A stretch of DNA of 64,000 nucleotides from Pararhizobium mangrovi (GCF_006516965.1 NZ_VHLH01000001.1:248001-312000); one strand, 5' to 3'. Shown: positions 8,564 to 18,018, counted from the stretch's first letter. The notes: generated by a model not told the origin, from the sequence alone. A program made the numbers and translations.

Positions 8564-9834
8564 CACGAACGATCCGATCCGCCGTTGGCCGGGATTCCTG
8601 GTTCCGGGAGCCGGGATTGCAGCGTATCATGCGGCTCCTGAACCGCGACGAGGCGGAGACGCGCGTCGTCGGCGGTGCCGTGCGCAACGCGCTCCTCGAC
8701 CGGCCGGTGGACGAGGTGGATCTGGCGACGACACTGAAGCCGGAGGCCGTGATCGAGCGCGCCGGGGAGGCGGGCCTCAAGAGCGTGCCGACCGGCATCG
8801 AGCACGGCACGGTGACGCTCGTCATCGCCGGCCACTCCTACGAGGTGACGACGCTGCGTTCCGACGTCGAGACGGACGGTCGCCATGCGACGGTCGCCTT
8901 CGGAACGGACTGGCAGGCGGATGCCGAGCGGCGGGACCTGACGATCAACGCCCTTTATGCCGATGCCGACGGCGCGGTCATCGACCCGGTCGGTGGCCTT
9001 GCCGACCTCGCCGCGGGAACGGTGCGCTTCATCGGCGACCCCGAGACGCGCATCGCCGAGGACTATCTGCGCATCCTGCGCTTCTTCCGCTTCTTTGCCT
9101 GGTACGGCTCCGGCCGGCCGGAGCCGGAAGGCCTGAAGGCTTGTGCGCGCGAAAAGGACCAGATCGCCCGGTTGTCCGCCGAACGGGTGTGGAGCGAGAC
9201 CCGCAAGCTTCTGGCCGCCCCGGACCCCGGCCGCGCGCTCTTGTGGATGCGCCAGTCCGGCGTGCTGACGGCCGTGCTGCCGGAAACCGAAAAATGGGGC
9301 ATCGATTCCGTGCCCGCGATGGTCGGCACCGAAAAGGCGTTCAAGTGGAACCCGGATGCGCTTTTGCGGCTGATGGCGATCGTCCCGCCCGAGACCGAAC
9401 GGCTCGATGCGCTCGCCAAGCGGCTGAAGCTCTCGCGCGCCGAAGCCGATCGCCTCGAGGACTGGGCGGAGGCGCCGCAGGTTCCCTACGACATCAAGGA
9501 CGCCGCCTTCGACCGGCTGCTCTATGCCAACAAGCCGCCGGCGGTGATCGACCGGCTCAAGCTGCAGCTCGCTTCCGCACGGGGACGCGCCATCACCGAT
9601 TCGAAGGCGATGGTGGAAGCGGCCGCAATGTCGCGGCTGATCGAGCGTGCCAAGAAATGGCGTCGCCCGTCCATGCCGCTCGGCGGCGCGGACCTGAAGG
9701 AGCAGGGCGTGGAGGAGGGGCCGCGCATGGGCCGGATCCTGGCCCGGCTCGAGGCGGCGTGGCTCGACAGCGATTTCCGGCTCGATCGCGATGCGCTGCT
9801 CGAAAGGCTGCCCGAGGCGATCGGCTCGGAGTGA
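8560..9834 (+). CDS. CCA-type tRNA nucleotidyltransferase / poly(A) polymerase family
   Basis: A 424-residue class II nucleotidyltransferase. The N-terminal catalytic motif is GGAVRNALLDRPVDEVDLA, where the aspartates bind metal. It is followed by RRDLTINALY and the RNA-binding RILRFFRFFAWYG segment. In alphaproteobacteria a protein of this type generally adds or repairs the 3' CCA of tRNAs. A poly(A) polymerase role cannot be excluded by sequence. The start is taken as TTG 8560, which overlaps the Nudix stop as TTGA and has AAAGG 8 nt upstream. An in-frame ATG at 8455 lies inside the Nudix gene and would add residues with no family resemblance. Downstream, 9835-9912 holds nothing I recognise. 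Confidence 0.88.
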   Translation: MTRTIRSAVGRDSWFREPGLQRIMRLLNRDEAETRVVGGAVRNALLDRPVDEVDLATTLKPEAVIERAGEAGLKSVPTGIEHGTVTLVIAGHSYEVTTLRSDVETDGRHATVAFGTDWQADAERRDLTINALYADADGAVIDPVGGLADLAAGTVRFIGDPETRIAEDYLRILRFFRFFAWYGSGRPEPEGLKACAREKDQIARLSAERVWSETRKLLAAPDPGRALLWMRQSGVLTAVLPETEKWGIDSVPAMVGTEKAFKWNPDALLRLMAIVPPETERLDALAKRLKLSRAEADRLEDWAEAPQVPYDIKDAAFDRLLYANKPPAVIDRLKLQLASARGRAITDSKAMVEAAAMSRLIERAKKWRRPSMPLGGADLKEQGVEEGPRMGRILARLEAAWLDSDFRLDRDALLERLPEAIGSE

Positions 9835-9912
9835 GACGCCGCGCGATGCCGGCTCAAGCGGATCGTTCGCGGCGTCGGGATTGCTTCCGTCCGGTATGCG
9901 AACTCGGCAGCC

Positions 9913-10104
9913 TCAAGCCGCGCGGTCGCTGCCGTCGTCGTGGATGCGTTGCTTGACGTTCTCGACCATCGATTCGCGCATGACGCGTTCGCCGTGTACC
10001 TCGCGCAGATGGTCGACCGCCCGATGGACGATCTCCGCCTCCTCCTCGGCACTGGTGTGCCATTCGCAGCCGGGTACGAGTGAACCGCATTCAAAGGTCT
10101 TCAT
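9913..10104 (-). CDS. DUF1059 domain-containing small protein
   Basis: A 63-residue protein. The pattern MKTFECGSLVPGCEWHTSA, with two cysteines and a histidine close together, then HRAVDHLREVHG, is the DUF1059 pattern of small, probably metal-binding proteins. The start ATG 10104 has AAGGAG 7-8 nt upstream. It is convergent with the tRNA nucleotidyltransferase gene and lies 77 nt downstream of hemF on the same strand, so it may be read from the hemF transcript. Function is not known. Confidence 0.85.
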   Translation of the reverse strand: MKTFECGSLVPGCEWHTSAEEEAEIVHRAVDHLREVHGERVMRESMVENVKQRIHDDGSDRAA

Positions 10105-10181
10105 GATCGACTCCTTCCTCGTTCACGACAGAGAAAACGGTGCGATGGGTCGATCGTTCCCGTTTCGCGGCACGCACGCGA

Positions 10182-11090
10182 TCAGGCGAAGCGCACCAGC
10201 GGCGGCATCGAGGAGAGGATCGAATCGACGTTGCCGCCCGTGCGCAGGCCGAAGATCGTGCCGCGATCGTAGAGCAGGTTGAACTCCACGTAGCGGCCGC
10301 GCCGCACGAGCTGTTCCTCGCGCTCGGCCTCGCTCCAGGGCGTGTCGAAGTGCCGGCGCACTATCTGCGGATAGACGCGTTCGAGCGCGCGTCCGACATC
10401 CTGCGTAAAGGCGAAGTCCGCATCCCATCCGCCGGCTTCCTCGTCGGAGTGCAGGTAGTCGTAGAAGATACCGCCGATGCCGCGCGGCTCGTTGCGGTGC
10501 TTCAGGAAGAAATAATCGTCGCACCATTGCTTGTAACGGTCGTAGTCGGCGACGGCATGGGACGTGCACGCCGCCTGCATCGCGTGGTGGAAGGCCTGCG
10601 CGTCGGCGTCTTCCTGGTTGCGCTGGCGTTCGAGCACCGGGGTGAGGTCCGCGCCGCCGCCGAACCACTGCCGGCTGGTCACGACCATGCGGGTGTTCAT
10701 GTGCACCGTCGGCACGTTCGGATTCACGGGATGGGCGATCAGCGAGATGCCGGACGCCCAGAAGTTCGGATCCTCCTCGGTGCCGGGGATCTGGTTGCGG
10801 AACTCGGGCGAGAACTGGCCGAAGACGGTCGAGGTGTGGATGCCGGCCTTTTCGAAGACGCGACCGTGCAGCATCGACATGGTTCCGCCGCCGCCCGTTT
10901 CGCCGCGGTCCCATTCGCGCCGTTCGAAGCGGCCCGCAGCGCGGTCGGACAGCGGGCCGGAAAGGTCGTCCTCCAGCGTTTCGAACGCTGCGCACAGCCG
11001 GTCGCGCAACGTCTCGAACCATGCGCGCGCCGCTTCCTTCTTGGCATCGAGCTCGTCGGGAAGCCCGTTCGGCAGTTCCGGCTTTTCCAT
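10182..11090 (-). CDS. hemF: Oxygen-dependent coproporphyrinogen III oxidase
   Basis: A 302-residue protein that decarboxylates the two propionates of coproporphyrinogen III to give protoporphyrinogen IX in haem synthesis, using O2. Conserved family blocks are all present: [21 protein letters not shown]-type early block, [37 protein letters not shown] and the C-terminal [14 protein letters not shown]. Length matches bacterial HemF. The enzyme is cytoplasmic and dimeric in the family. Upstream of the ATG (11090) is a short decamer repeat (11108-11134). The presence of the oxygen-dependent form suggests aerobic growth; the cytochrome bc1 operon nearby agrees with this. Confidence 0.97.
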   Translation of the reverse strand: MEKPELPNGLPDELDAKKEAARAWFETLRDRLCAAFETLEDDLSGPLSDRAAGRFERREWDRGETGGGGTMSMLHGRVFEKAGIHTSTVFGQFSPEFRNQIPGTEEDPNFWASGISLIAHPVNPNVPTVHMNTRMVVTSRQWFGGGADLTPVLERQRNQEDADAQAFHHAMQAACTSHAVADYDRYKQWCDDYFFLKHRNEPRGIGGIFYDYLHSDEEAGGWDADFAFTQDVGRALERVYPQIVRRHFDTPWSEAEREEQLVRRGRYVEFNLLYDRGTIFGLRTGGNVDSILSSMPPLVRFA

Positions 11091-11107
11091 GGCGTTTCCT
11101 CGTCATT

Positions 11108-11134
11108 GGTCGCTTGGGGTCGCTTGGGGTCGCT
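11108..11134. repeat. Decamer tandem repeat upstream of hemF
   Basis: The unit ggtcgcttgg occurs 2.7 times without mismatch, 18-44 nt upstream of the hemF start codon. It lies where the hemF promoter or 5' leader must be. No regulator binding site of known form is recognised in it. Confidence 0.6.
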
Positions 11135-11217
11135 CGTGCGTCGCGTCCACGACTCGCAAAAGTGCATGCGGCGCGCTACCCTTTTGTCGTGAAGGTTTGA
11201 GCAGCGTTTCGAGTTTC

Positions 11218-11475
11218 ATGACCAGAGTGCCTTCTCCTCCACCGATGAACGGCCTGCGCCGGCAGATCGCCCGTGCGCGTGAGCGCCGGCAGGATCCGGC
11301 TTCGAGCTTCGTGCGCGAGACCTTCCGACTACCGCGCGCGGACGCTCGCGCCAAGGCGCGCGAATGGTTCGATACCTGGCCGAAGGCCGCCTACTGGACG
11401 ACCGTGGAAAGCTGGAGGCAGCTGCCGGACGACCATATCGAGTTCACGATGCGGCGCCTGCCGACCGCGGATTGA
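11218..11475 (+). CDS. Hypothetical small basic protein
   Basis: An 85-residue, arginine-rich protein that I do not recognise as a characterised family. The C-terminal two thirds (FVRETFRLPRADARAKAREW, then WPKAAYWTTVESWRQL, IEFTMRRLPTAD) read as a real, conserved-looking sequence with codon use like the neighbours, and similar short proteins occur in other Rhizobiales as I recall. Starts at ATG 11218 or ATG 11245 are possible; the second (MNGLRRQ) begins at the conserved-looking part. It lies between hemF (divergent) and a membrane GGDEF gene (same strand, 120 nt on). No signal peptide, membrane helix or metal motif is visible. Confidence 0.6.
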   Translation: MTRVPSPPPMNGLRRQIARARERRQDPASSFVRETFRLPRADARAKAREWFDTWPKAAYWTTVESWRQLPDDHIEFTMRRLPTAD

Positions 11476-11595
11476 ACGGACGGACCCTCGTACATTTTGA
11501 CACGCCTTTTTCGACAACCTTGGCGGGAAATCCGGCGAGCGGTTCACTTTGGCTTTACCTTTGGCGTGCATGCATTCGTCGAGCAGAGGGCCTCG

Positions 11596-13617
11596 ATGAC
11601 CGATCCATTACGTAAAGCTGCAGCGCGCATGCGCCCCGGTTCGCTGGCATCCGGTCTCGGGCTCGTTCTTCTGGCGGCCGTCTCCTATTTCGCCGGCGTT
11701 CGGCTGAGCGTCGCGTTCGTTCCCATGATGCCCGCCGGCGGCACATGGGACTGGTGGGTTCCGGTGTGGATTTCCACCGGTCTTGCCGTCGCTCTCGTCT
11801 TCCGGTTCGGCTGGCAGGTCGTTCCCGGTCTCGTCATCGGCTCGCTTGCCAGCGAGATCCACATGGGTACGCCCGTGCTCATCGGTCTTGCGATCGCCAT
11901 CCTGAACGGTACGCAGCCTCTCGTGCTGCAGCATCTCATGGGGCGTCGGCACGATCCGGCACACATGTTCGCACGCGTCGGGCCGGTCTTCCGCTTCATC
12001 TACGCGACCGCCGTCAGCACCGGGCTCTACAGCGTCTTCTTCGGGTCGCTCGTCCTGCACCTTTCCGGCAGGACGGGTTTCGACGGGCCGAGCCTCCTGT
12101 GGGTCAGATGGATGCTCGGCGATCTCAGCGCCATATTCCTGGTGACGCCGATCCTGACGCTGATGCTCTTTCGCCAGGTCGACACGCGGCACGTGATCGA
12201 GCCGGAAAGCATCGCCGTGTTCCTCGTCGCCGGTCTGGTGACCGCCGGCCTCTTCGCAACGGACGGGATCGCGCTGCCGGTCGGCTTCGTCCTCTTCCCG
12301 ATCGTCGTCTGGGCGGCGTTGCGGCGCAACGCGTTCGTCGTATCGATGACGGTGCTTCTGATAACCGTCATCGCCACGGTCCTGACGGCGATGGGGCACG
12401 GCCCGTTCATCGCCGTCGCGCAGGCGAACTACGCCATCCTTCCGCTGCAATACCTGATCGCGGCGCTCGCCCTGACCGGCCTGCTTCTGTGCAGCGCGAC
12501 CGCCGAGCGGAACCGGCTTCAATCCGAGCTTGCCGACATGCTGACCCGGCTCGACGGCGAGGTCGGCGAGCGCACCCGCGAACTGGCCGAGACGAACCGC
12601 CACCTCAACGCGGAGATCGCCGCGCACGAGCGCGCCACCCGCGTGATCGAAGGGCGCAACCGCATCATGCAGAAGCTGGCGCGCGGCAGCGCGCTCGACG
12701 AGCTTCTCCAGGACCTCGCCCAGGAAGTGACCGCCTTTCGCGACCGGTGGACGGTACGCATCGCGCTCGCCGATCCGCGCGGCCATGCACGCGTCGCGGC
12801 GATCGGCGGCGAGGGCGCGCACCGGGAAACGCTTCGCCGCGACATCGACGTCTACGGAGCGGGCCGCGTGTTCCTGAACACCGCGATCATGGCGGGGCCG
12901 GACCATCGGCTCGGCACGCTGTCGATCCTGCTCGAACCCGGCACGCCTTTCACCGAGGAGGATCGGGTCTTTCTGGCCGAGACCGCCGATCTCGCAAGCG
13001 TGCTCATCGAACACCGCGAACGCGAGGAGCGGCTTCGCACGCTGGTGCGCTACGATTCGCTGACGGGCGTCTTCAACCGCACGGCCTTCGAGGAAGCACT
13101 GCAGGAAATGATGGGCGAGGCGGCACGGGAGAAAGAGAAGGTCTACGTGCTCTATCTCGACCTCGACGGCTTCAAGGCCGTCAACGACACCTTCGGCCAC
13201 GACGCCGGCGACCGGCTGCTTGTCGAGGCGGCGTCGCGCGTAAGCACGGCGGCCGGGACGCACGCCTGCGTCGGGCGCTTCGGTGGCGACGAATTCGTGG
13301 TTGCCATGTCGGCCGTGGAGCGTGTGGACGTCGAGGCGACGGCGCGCGCGATCATCCGCAGTTGCCATATCGACGACGCCGTTCCGGGCTCCGCGACCAA
13401 CGTCTCGGCCAGCATCGGCATCAGCGCGTATCCGGGCGACGCGACCACCGTCGAGGCCATGGTGCGCAGCGCCGATACGGCGATGTACGTCGCCAAGCGG
13501 GTAGGCGGCAGCTGCTACGCCTTCAGCGGCGAACGCGCCGGCGGCCTGCATGCGCGCGTATGGGGCGAAATGCGCGCGCCGCACAGCGCGAGCGTCCTTT
13601 CGAGCCAGGTCGGATAG
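11596..13617 (+). CDS. MASE1-type membrane sensor diguanylate cyclase
   Basis: A 673-residue protein. About 8-9 hydrophobic segments in residues 15-320 resemble a MASE1 membrane sensor domain. A coiled-coil stretch (roughly 325-370), a GAF-like region (about 375-500) and a GGDEF domain follow. The GGDEF motif itself is intact (GRFGGDEFVV, 563-567), so cyclic-di-GMP synthesis from two GTP is expected at the inner membrane. The RxxD product-inhibition site is absent at its usual place 5 residues upstream. ATG 11596 is chosen over ATG/TTG codons further 5' because AGAGGG lies about 5 nt upstream and the hydrophobic region starts soon after. The gene ends 1 nt before the convergent trmL. The ligand sensed is unknown. 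Confidence 0.88.
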   Translation: MTDPLRKAAARMRPGSLASGLGLVLLAAVSYFAGVRLSVAFVPMMPAGGTWDWWVPVWISTGLAVALVFRFGWQVVPGLVIGSLASEIHMGTPVLIGLAIAILNGTQPLVLQHLMGRRHDPAHMFARVGPVFRFIYATAVSTGLYSVFFGSLVLHLSGRTGFDGPSLLWVRWMLGDLSAIFLVTPILTLMLFRQVDTRHVIEPESIAVFLVAGLVTAGLFATDGIALPVGFVLFPIVVWAALRRNAFVVSMTVLLITVIATVLTAMGHGPFIAVAQANYAILPLQYLIAALALTGLLLCSATAERNRLQSELADMLTRLDGEVGERTRELAETNRHLNAEIAAHERATRVIEGRNRIMQKLARGSALDELLQDLAQEVTAFRDRWTVRIALADPRGHARVAAIGGEGAHRETLRRDIDVYGAGRVFLNTAIMAGPDHRLGTLSILLEPGTPFTEEDRVFLAETADLASVLIEHREREERLRTLVRYDSLTGVFNRTAFEEALQEMMGEAAREKEKVYVLYLDLDGFKAVNDTFGHDAGDRLLVEAASRVSTAAGTHACVGRFGGDEFVVAMSAVERVDVEATARAIIRSCHIDDAVPGSATNVSASIGISAYPGDATTVEAMVRSADTAMYVAKRVGGSCYAFSGERAGGLHARVWGEMRAPHSASVLSSQVG

Positions 13618-13618
13618 G

Positions 13619-14095
13619 TCATCCGCGCATCGATGGAAAGCCTTTTGTCTGGCGCAGCGCCTCGCTGGCCAGAATGCCGGCGGCGACCGCCACGTTGAGC
13701 GAGCGGCTTCCCTCGGCGAGGGGAATGCGAATGCGCATGTCGGCCTTCGCGTGGACGTGCTCGGGAACGCCCGCGCTTTCGCGTCCCATGAGCAGGACGT
13801 CGTCGCCGGCGAACGCATGGTCGAGGAAGGATCCGGCGGCGTGCGTGGTCGAAAGCACGAGCCGGCGACCCTCGCCACGTCGCCATGCTTCGAACGCTTC
13901 CCAACTCGCATGCCGCACCAGTCGCGCTTCGGCGAGATAGTCCATCCCGGCCCGTTTCAGGGCGCGATCGGTGAGCACGAAGCCGGCCGGCTCGATCAGG
14001 TCGACCGTGAGGTCGAGGCACGCCGCCATGCGCAGGATCGTGCCCGTATTGCCCGGTATGTCCGGCTGGTAGAGGGCAATACGCAGGTTGCTCAT
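13619..14095 (-). CDS. trmL: tRNA (cytidine(34)-2'-O)-methyltransferase
   Basis: A 158-residue SPOUT-class methyltransferase that 2'-O-methylates the wobble nucleotide of tRNA-Leu isoacceptors using S-adenosylmethionine. Typical motifs are visible: LYQPDIPGNTGTILR at the N-terminus, LLMGRESAGVPE, and the knotted C-terminal block RIPLAEGSRSLNVAVAAGI. The length is that of the minimal TrmL/YibK family. The gene lies 28 nt downstream of apt on the same strand and probably shares its transcript. It is convergent with the GGDEF gene, with one base between the two stops. Confidence 0.95.
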   Translation of the reverse strand: MSNLRIALYQPDIPGNTGTILRMAACLDLTVDLIEPAGFVLTDRALKRAGMDYLAEARLVRHASWEAFEAWRRGEGRRLVLSTTHAAGSFLDHAFAGDDVLLMGRESAGVPEHVHAKADMRIRIPLAEGSRSLNVAVAAGILASEALRQTKGFPSMRG

Positions 14096-14123
14096 CGGTT
14101 TGTCTGGACGGCGGATGAAATGA

Positions 14124-14666
14124 TCAGTCGCCCTCGAAGGCGAGCAGCGTGTTCACCGGCACGTTGAGCGCTTCGAGCCTGGCGCGTCCGCCGAGATCCG
14201 GCAGATCGATGACGAAGCACGCCGAGACGATCTTCGCCCCCATCTGGCGCAGGAGCTTGACGGCCGCTTCCGCCGTGCCGCCGGTCGCGATCAGGTCGTC
14301 GACGAGGATGATTTCCTCGCCTTCGGCGACGGCGTCGCGGTGGATCTCCATCTCGTCGATGCCGTATTCGAGGCTGTAGGCAACGCGCACGGTCTCGTGC
14401 GGCAGCTTGCCTTTCTTGCGGATCGGCACGAAGCCGGCGGAAAGCTGGTGCGCGACTGCCCCGCCGAGAATGAAGCCGCGCGCCTCGATGCCTGCGATCT
14501 TGCCGATCGACCGGCCGGCATAGGGCTGGACGAGCGCGTCCACGGTACGGCGAAAGGCGCCTGCGTCGCCGAGCAGCGTCGTGATGTCGCGAAACTGCAC
14601 GCCCGCTTTCGGATAGTCGGGAATCGTGCGGATCGCCTTCGTCAGTTCGTCGGACAGATCGGACAT
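14124..14666 (-). CDS. apt: Adenine phosphoribosyltransferase
   Basis: A 180-residue enzyme of purine salvage that makes AMP from adenine and PRPP. The PRPP-binding motif [13 protein letters not shown] is clear, and the adenine-site region [10 protein letters not shown] and the loop [11 protein letters not shown] are as in the family. ATG 14666 is preferred, with GAGGAG 7-8 nt upstream; GTG 14681 is in frame, but that extension would contain the ribosome-binding site. The gene lies just downstream of the petABC terminator, so it needs its own promoter or read-through. Confidence 0.96.
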   Translation of the reverse strand: MSDLSDELTKAIRTIPDYPKAGVQFRDITTLLGDAGAFRRTVDALVQPYAGRSIGKIAGIEARGFILGGAVAHQLSAGFVPIRKKGKLPHETVRVAYSLEYGIDEMEIHRDAVAEGEEIILVDDLIATGGTAEAAVKLLRQMGAKIVSACFVIDLPDLGGRARLEALNVPVNTLLAFEGD

Positions 14667-14696
14667 GGTTCGTCTCCTCACACAGCTGGCCGCACG

Positions 14697-14721
14697 CGAA
14701 AACGGGCGCTCCCGGCGCCCG
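14697..14721 (-). terminator. Rho-independent terminator of petABC
   Basis: A perfect 7-bp GC stem (14703-14709 with 14715-14721) has a 5-nt loop. Read on the minus strand it is followed by TTTT. It lies 33 nt past the petC stop, on the strand of the pet operon. Confidence 0.75.
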
Positions 14722-14753
14722 CTTGTCGTCGAACTCGGCGATGCTCCCGGCGA

Positions 14754-15596
14754 TCAGTGATCGTCGAGGCGCGAATAGATCGCCTTTTTCGTGTAATAGA
14801 TGAGAACGGTGAAGATCGCCAGAAAGATGATGACGACGAAGCCGGTCTCCTTGCGCTCGACCATGTGCGGCTCGGCCGCCCACATCTGGAAGGCCGCGAT
14901 GTCCTTGGCGTACTGATCGACGGTCTCGGGGGTACCGTCGTCGTACTTCACGACGCCGTCGGAGAGCGGCGGCGGCATCTTCAGGAAGGCCGCGCTGTGG
15001 AAATAGGGGTTGTAGTAGCCCCCCTGCGGGACGCGCATGCCCTTCGGCGGGTCCTGATAGCCCGTCAGCAGCGCATGGACGTAATCCGGCCCCTTCGTCG
15101 TGTACATCGTGAAGATGTCGAAGACGAAGCCCGGGAAGCCGCTTTCCACCGCGCGCGCCTTGGCGATGGTGGAAAAGTCCGGCGGTGCCGCGCCGCCATT
15201 GGCGTAGGCGGCGGCTTCCGTATTGGCGAACGGGGCGGGGAAATAGTCGTTCGGCTTGCCCTGCCGCTTGAACATCTCGCCCTGGTCGTTCGGGCCGTCC
15301 GTCACCTGGTGCGAAGCGGCGAACCCCTTCACCTGATCTTCGCTGTAGCCAAGATCCGTCAAATTTCGGAAGGCGACCATGTTGAGCGAATGGCAGCCCG
15401 AGCACACCTCGGTGTAGACCTTGAGACCGCGCTGGAGCTGGCCCTTGTCCCATGTGCCGAACGGACCGGCGAAGGACCAGGAGAGCCGCGGCGGGTCCTT
15501 GATCGGGTAGTGCGGAATGTCCGCGGCACCGGCTGCAACGCTTGCGAGCGGTGCTGCGAGGCCGATCGCCAGTGCGGCTGCGACAAGCTTCTTCAT
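14754..15596 (-). CDS. petC: Cytochrome c1 (cytochrome bc1 complex)
   Basis: A 280-residue haem c subunit of the ubiquinol:cytochrome c oxidoreductase. It has a signal peptide (MKKLVAAALAIGLAAPLASV, likely cleaved near residue 24), a haem-binding CSGCH (65-69), and a C-terminal membrane anchor at about 253-272 (VVIIFLAIFTVLIYY). The axial methionine is probably within the KGMRVPQGGYYNPYF region or the nearby MPPPL. ATG 15596 is backed by a strong GAGGGAGGG and a signal sequence that starts at that Met. In some relatives cytochromes b and c1 are one fused gene; here they are separate, 22 nt apart. Confidence 0.96.
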   Translation of the reverse strand: MKKLVAAALAIGLAAPLASVAAGAADIPHYPIKDPPRLSWSFAGPFGTWDKGQLQRGLKVYTEVCSGCHSLNMVAFRNLTDLGYSEDQVKGFAASHQVTDGPNDQGEMFKRQGKPNDYFPAPFANTEAAAYANGGAAPPDFSTIAKARAVESGFPGFVFDIFTMYTTKGPDYVHALLTGYQDPPKGMRVPQGGYYNPYFHSAAFLKMPPPLSDGVVKYDDGTPETVDQYAKDIAAFQMWAAEPHMVERKETGFVVIIFLAIFTVLIYYTKKAIYSRLDDH

Positions 15597-15618
15597 CGTC
15601 TTTTCCCTCCCTCTCGCC

Positions 15619-16920
15619 TCAACCGCGGTCTTCGGGCGCGGCGGTCGCACCCGCCGGACGACCGGCCGAAGTCTGGCGCCTGGAAAGCACCGCCTCGGTG
15701 ATCGAGTTCGGCAGTCGCCTCGGCTTTTCGACGAGGCCGAGAAGCGGCATGATGATGAGGAAGAAGCCGAAATAGTAGAGCGTGCCGAGCTGGGCGGTCA
15801 GCACGATCGCACCCTGCGGCGGCTGCGAGCCGCACCAGCCGAGAAGCAGGCAATCGACGATGAACAGCCAGAAGCACACCTTGTAGACCGGCCGGTAGAC
15901 GGCCGAGCGCACCTTCGAGGTATCGAGCCACGGCACGACGAAGAGCACGAGGATGGAGGCGAACATGGTCAGCACGCCGCCGAGCTTCGAGTTGATCGGC
16001 CCGAGGTTGAAGGTGATAGCGCGCAGCATCGCGTAGAAGGGAAGGAAGTACCATTCGGGCACGATTTCGGCCGGCGTCTTCAGCGAGTTCGCCTCGATGT
16101 AGTTGTCCGCATGGCCGAGATAGTTCGGCATGTAGAAGACGAAATAGGCGAAGACGAGGAAGAACACGGACATGCCGAGCGCGTCCTTGATCGTCGCGTA
16201 GGGCGTGAACGGAATGGTGTCGGTCTTCTTGCGGATGTCGACGCCCGTCGGGTTGGTCTGCCCCGTCACGTGGAGTGCCCAGATGTGAAGGATGACGACG
16301 CCGGCGATCATGAACGGCAACAGGTAATGCAGCGAATAGAAGCGGTTGAGCGTCGGCTGGCCGACGGCGAAGCCGCCGATCAGGAGCCGCTGGATCCAGT
16401 CGCCGACCGCCGGAAAGGCCGAGAAGAAGCCGGTGATGACCGTTGCGCCCCAGAACGACATCTGCCCCCAGGGCAGCACGTAGCCCATGAAGGCGGTGCC
16501 CATCATGAGGAACAGGATGACGACGCCGAGGATCCACAGAAGCTCGCGGGGCGCCTTGTAGGAGCCGTAATACAGACCGCGCGCGATGTGGAGGTAGACG
16601 GCGAGGAAGAAGAACGACGCGCCGTTGGCGTGTAGGTAGCGCAGCAGCCAGCCATAATTGACGTCGCGCATGATGAACTCGACCGAGGTGAACGCCTGGT
16701 CGGTCGAGGCGACGTAGTGCATGGCGAGCACGATGCCGGTCAGCATCTGCAGGCCGAGCATGATCGAGAGAATGCCGCCGAACGTATAGGCGTAGTTCAG
16801 ATTGCGCGGCACGGGATAGGAAACGAAGCTGTCGTGCATGAGCCGCGGCAGCGGCAGACGCGTGTCGATCCACTTCGTGAACCCCGAACGCGGTGCGTAG
16901 GTCGAATGATCCCCACTCAT
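15619..16920 (-). CDS. petB: Cytochrome b (cytochrome bc1 complex)
   Basis: A 433-residue membrane subunit carrying the two haems b and the quinol sites. The haem-ligating histidines lie in [19 protein letters not shown] and in [19 protein letters not shown], and the Qo-site motif PEWY is present ([13 protein letters not shown]). Eight or so transmembrane helices are apparent. The start is ATG 16920, 14 nt downstream of the Rieske stop. The C-terminus ends in an Ala/Arg-rich tail unrelated to the membrane core. The complex passes electrons from ubiquinol to cytochrome c with proton translocation. Confidence 0.97.
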   Translation of the reverse strand: MSGDHSTYAPRSGFTKWIDTRLPLPRLMHDSFVSYPVPRNLNYAYTFGGILSIMLGLQMLTGIVLAMHYVASTDQAFTSVEFIMRDVNYGWLLRYLHANGASFFFLAVYLHIARGLYYGSYKAPRELLWILGVVILFLMMGTAFMGYVLPWGQMSFWGATVITGFFSAFPAVGDWIQRLLIGGFAVGQPTLNRFYSLHYLLPFMIAGVVILHIWALHVTGQTNPTGVDIRKKTDTIPFTPYATIKDALGMSVFFLVFAYFVFYMPNYLGHADNYIEANSLKTPAEIVPEWYFLPFYAMLRAITFNLGPINSKLGGVLTMFASILVLFVVPWLDTSKVRSAVYRPVYKVCFWLFIVDCLLLGWCGSQPPQGAIVLTAQLGTLYYFGFFLIIMPLLGLVEKPRRLPNSITEAVLSRRQTSAGRPAGATAAPEDRG

Positions 16921-16934
16921 CGATGCTCTCTCCC

Positions 16935-17513
16935 TCAGCCGATCCTGACCGTCTTGCCCGGTGTCAAGTCGAAGGGCGGCAGTTCCATGTTGTACGGTGC
17001 GGGACCGTGCCTGATGCGCCCAGCGGTATCGTAGACGGAGCCGTGGCACGGGCAGAACCAGCCGCCGAACTCGCCCTGTTCGCCGAGCGGAATGCAACCG
17101 AGATGCGTGCAGACCTGGATCATCACGAACCAGTTCTCCTTGCCCTTGCCGGCGGAGCGGTTGATGTCGGTCGCATCGGCGTTGGCATCGAGATTGGCGT
17201 TGCGCGCCACCGGATCCTTCAGGTCGGAAAGTTGGACGTCCTTGGCTTCCTGCACTTCCTTGTCGGTGCGGTTACGGATCGTCACCGGCTTGCCGCGCCA
17301 TTTCACCTGAAGGGTCGAACCCTTTTCGAGGCTCGAGATGTCGACCTCGATCGAGGCGGCGGCGAGCGTGGAAGCGTCGGGCCGCATCTGGTCGATGAAC
17401 GGCCATGCGAGCGAGGCGGCACCGACCACGCCGGCCATGCCCGTCGCCAGGTACAGGAAATCGCGTCGGTTCGGTTCGTGCTCCGAATCGGCCGTCGTTT
17501 CGTGCTCGCTCAC
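16935..17513 (-). CDS. petA: Ubiquinol-cytochrome c reductase iron-sulfur (Rieske) subunit
   Basis: A 192-residue Rieske protein. The 2Fe-2S ligands are in CTHLGCIP (Cys135, His137; Cys140 for the disulfide) and CPCHGSVYD (Cys154, Cys156, His157). The N-terminus holds [10 protein letters not shown] and a hydrophobic helix, a Tat-type signal anchor that stays uncleaved in this family. The start codon is GTG 17513, with AGGAAGG just upstream. It is first in petABC. The operon promoter must lie in 17514-17703, where I cannot single out a -35/-10 pair. Confidence 0.96.
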   Translation of the reverse strand: MSEHETTADSEHEPNRRDFLYLATGMAGVVGAASLAWPFIDQMRPDASTLAAASIEVDISSLEKGSTLQVKWRGKPVTIRNRTDKEVQEAKDVQLSDLKDPVARNANLDANADATDINRSAGKGKENWFVMIQVCTHLGCIPLGEQGEFGGWFCPCHGSVYDTAGRIRHGPAPYNMELPPFDLTPGKTVRIG

Positions 17514-17703
17514 CTTGGAACCTTCCTCTCCAAACCCGCGCCGCCCTTATGGGCGACATGCACTCCCCGCGCCGCGTTCGCGCCAGGACCCTCATCGTGC
17601 ATCGAGTTCCCTCCGAACCGCGGCTTCTAGCCTCGATACGAAATTCTGTCCAGCGAACGCAACGCCCGGGCGCCAGTTTGTCGCAGAAAATTCGCCGCGG
17701 CAA

Positions 17704-18018
17704 ATGGCAGCGCCCGCCGAAACGCTTCCGTATAGACCTGAAAGGCCCTATGTCGCCCGAATGCAGGATGTCCTGGGCAAGCTCGTCGACGATTTGCGTG
17801 CCGACCGCCGCGTCCAGGTCGCAGACCTGAAGCGTATGCTCGCCGTCATCGATGCCGAGATCGCAGCCGCGCTTGAAAGGGGCGATGGCGTCCCGGCCCC
17901 GATCCGCGACGTGCGCGAAGTCGTTGCCCGCGCCTGTGGTGCGGGCACGCGTGCCGATGGCTGGGACGACGATGGCGACACGGCAGGGATCCCACCCGCA
18001 GGCGACGACCCGACCTGA
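17704..18018 (+). CDS. Hypothetical 104-residue protein
   Basis: An open frame divergent from petA and convergent with the dehydrogenase gene. Codon use has the strong third-position GC seen in its neighbours, and the middle reads as a helical soluble protein (VQVADLKRMLAVIDAEIAAA). I do not recognise a family. The start could be ATG 17704 or ATG 17761 (MQDVLGKLV); neither has a convincing ribosome-binding site. A perfect 16-bp direct repeat falls near its 5' end and across its stop codon. It may be a small real gene or a remnant. Confidence 0.5.
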   Translation: MAAPAETLPYRPERPYVARMQDVLGKLVDDLRADRRVQVADLKRMLAVIDAEIAAALERGDGVPAPIRDVREVVARACGAGTRADGWDDDGDTAGIPPAGDDPT

